Shown: positions 4,728 through 5,134 of the stretch, piece by piece | Layout of the letters: every line of letters starts with the position of its first letter | How positions within the stretch are numbered: position 1 is the stretch's first letter | Origin: an uncultured bacterium | Lineage (GTDB): Bacteria > Bacillota > Clostridia > Oscillospirales > Acutalibacteraceae | NCBI GenBank assembly: GCA_945949625.1 | Contig: CAMFFI010000103.1 | Location: forward strand, 1-5,134 | Length of the DNA stretch: 5,134 nucleotides | Reading direction: 5' to 3' | Translations under genes and position numbers: made by a program | The notes under the pieces: generated by a model | What the model was told of the DNA's origin: nothing | Seen by the model: only the letters and a program-made list of their open reading frames with translations | The model's database searches: none

Positions 4728-5134
4728 TTAAAAATATTTTTTGTAAAATTCAGGAATTATATTTTTCCTTTGGAGAATTTCATCAAATCTGTTTATATAT
4801 TCATATGGGTATTTAAAGTTAAATATACGTTCAAGATAATCAATTGACGGTGATTTTAGCTTTGTAACAGCGCCTGCGCCGCAGGCAAGTATAGTGTGTG
4901 TTTCATCCATTACAAACACGTTGTATAAGCATTCGTTTCCTCTTTTTGAACAACCCACATTTTCAAGATTTCCCGCCATTCTGCTTTGGCGGTAAAGATA
5001 ATACGGAATATATTCGCTGCTGCTCAGTTTATCTTCTGCATATTCAAGCATTTTTGCAGTTTCTTCTGCCTGCCTTGTATCAAGCTTTACCCCCTCTTCC
5101 GTAAGGGTTGAGCTTCGTTTCATTGAAAGTGTAT
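4728..5134 (-). CDS. hemZ: HemZ, coproporphyrinogen III oxidase-like radical SAM protein (5' end outside window)
   Basis: C-terminal part of a HemZ/HemN-family protein. Family members are oxygen-independent coproporphyrinogen III oxidases or relatives that use a [4Fe-4S] cluster and S-adenosylmethionine, with a role in anaerobic haem synthesis. Only about 134 codons are present. The frame runs on past the Met at 5121-5123 (upstream codons read Thr-Leu-Ser) to the right edge, so that Met is internal and the radical-SAM CxxxCxxC motif lies outside the window. The segment YIPYYLYRQSRMAGNLENVG and the following CSKRGNECLYN are strongly typical of HemZ, as are the ACGAGAVTK and YINRFDEILQRK segments near the end. 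The stop is at 4728-4730; no GC-rich terminator follows before the next promoter. Whether this branch still oxidises coproporphyrinogen cannot be judged here. Confidence 0.87.
   Translation of the reverse strand, partial: TLSMKRSSTLTEEGVKLDTRQAEETAKMLEYAEDKLSSSEYIPYYLYRQSRMAGNLENVGCSKRGNECLYNVFVMDETHTILACGAGAVTKLKSPSIDYLERIFNFKYPYEYINRFDEILQRKNIIPEFYKKYF

Overview
This AT-rich window comes from an endospore-forming Firmicute, most likely a member of the Clostridia. All eight genes lie on the minus strand, so transcription runs from right to left. The lineage call rests on the spore genes yabP and yabQ, an RqcP-type S4 protein, HemZ, AT-rich codon use and strong GGAGG-type ribosome binding sites. 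No species can be named from the sequence alone.

Layout in the direction of transcription (high to low coordinates): the C-terminal part of hemZ, cut by the right edge; a sigma-A promoter; a small coiled-coil/zinc-ribbon protein of unknown function; a hairpin with an offset U-tract; a 14-TM-type MOP-superfamily flippase of the YabM/SpoVB group; a stand-alone MazG nucleotide pyrophosphohydrolase; HU; an intrinsic terminator; a structured leader that ends in a second terminator-like hairpin; rqcP (yabO); a long hairpin that captures the next ribosome binding site; yabP; and yabQ, cut by the left edge. The order yabM-yabN(mazG)-yabO(rqcP)-yabP-yabQ matches Bacillus subtilis, where divIC follows. 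Here HU sits between mazG and rqcP, and MazG lacks the N-terminal methylase domain fused to it in B. subtilis YabN.

The genes mix housekeeping and sporulation jobs. MazG cleans nucleotide pools, HU packs DNA, RqcP serves ribosome-associated quality control, the flippase probably moves a lipid-linked precursor, and YabP/YabQ serve spore formation. The regulatory DNA appears to separate these jobs. The clearest signal is the rqcP-yabP gap. A 13-bp perfect inverted repeat buries the yabP ribosome binding site in read-through mRNA, and a sigma-E-like promoter overlaps the upstream arm so that its own transcript would lack that arm. This would let YabP be made only from the sporulation transcript. 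The second signal is the HU-rqcP gap, where a leader with alternative pairings ends in a terminator-like hairpin just before the rqcP ribosome binding site.

No mobile element, CRISPR array, tRNA or rRNA was seen, and no stretch longer than 300 bases lacks a gene. The protein content is ordinary conserved Clostridia material; the interest lies in the two intergenic RNA structures.
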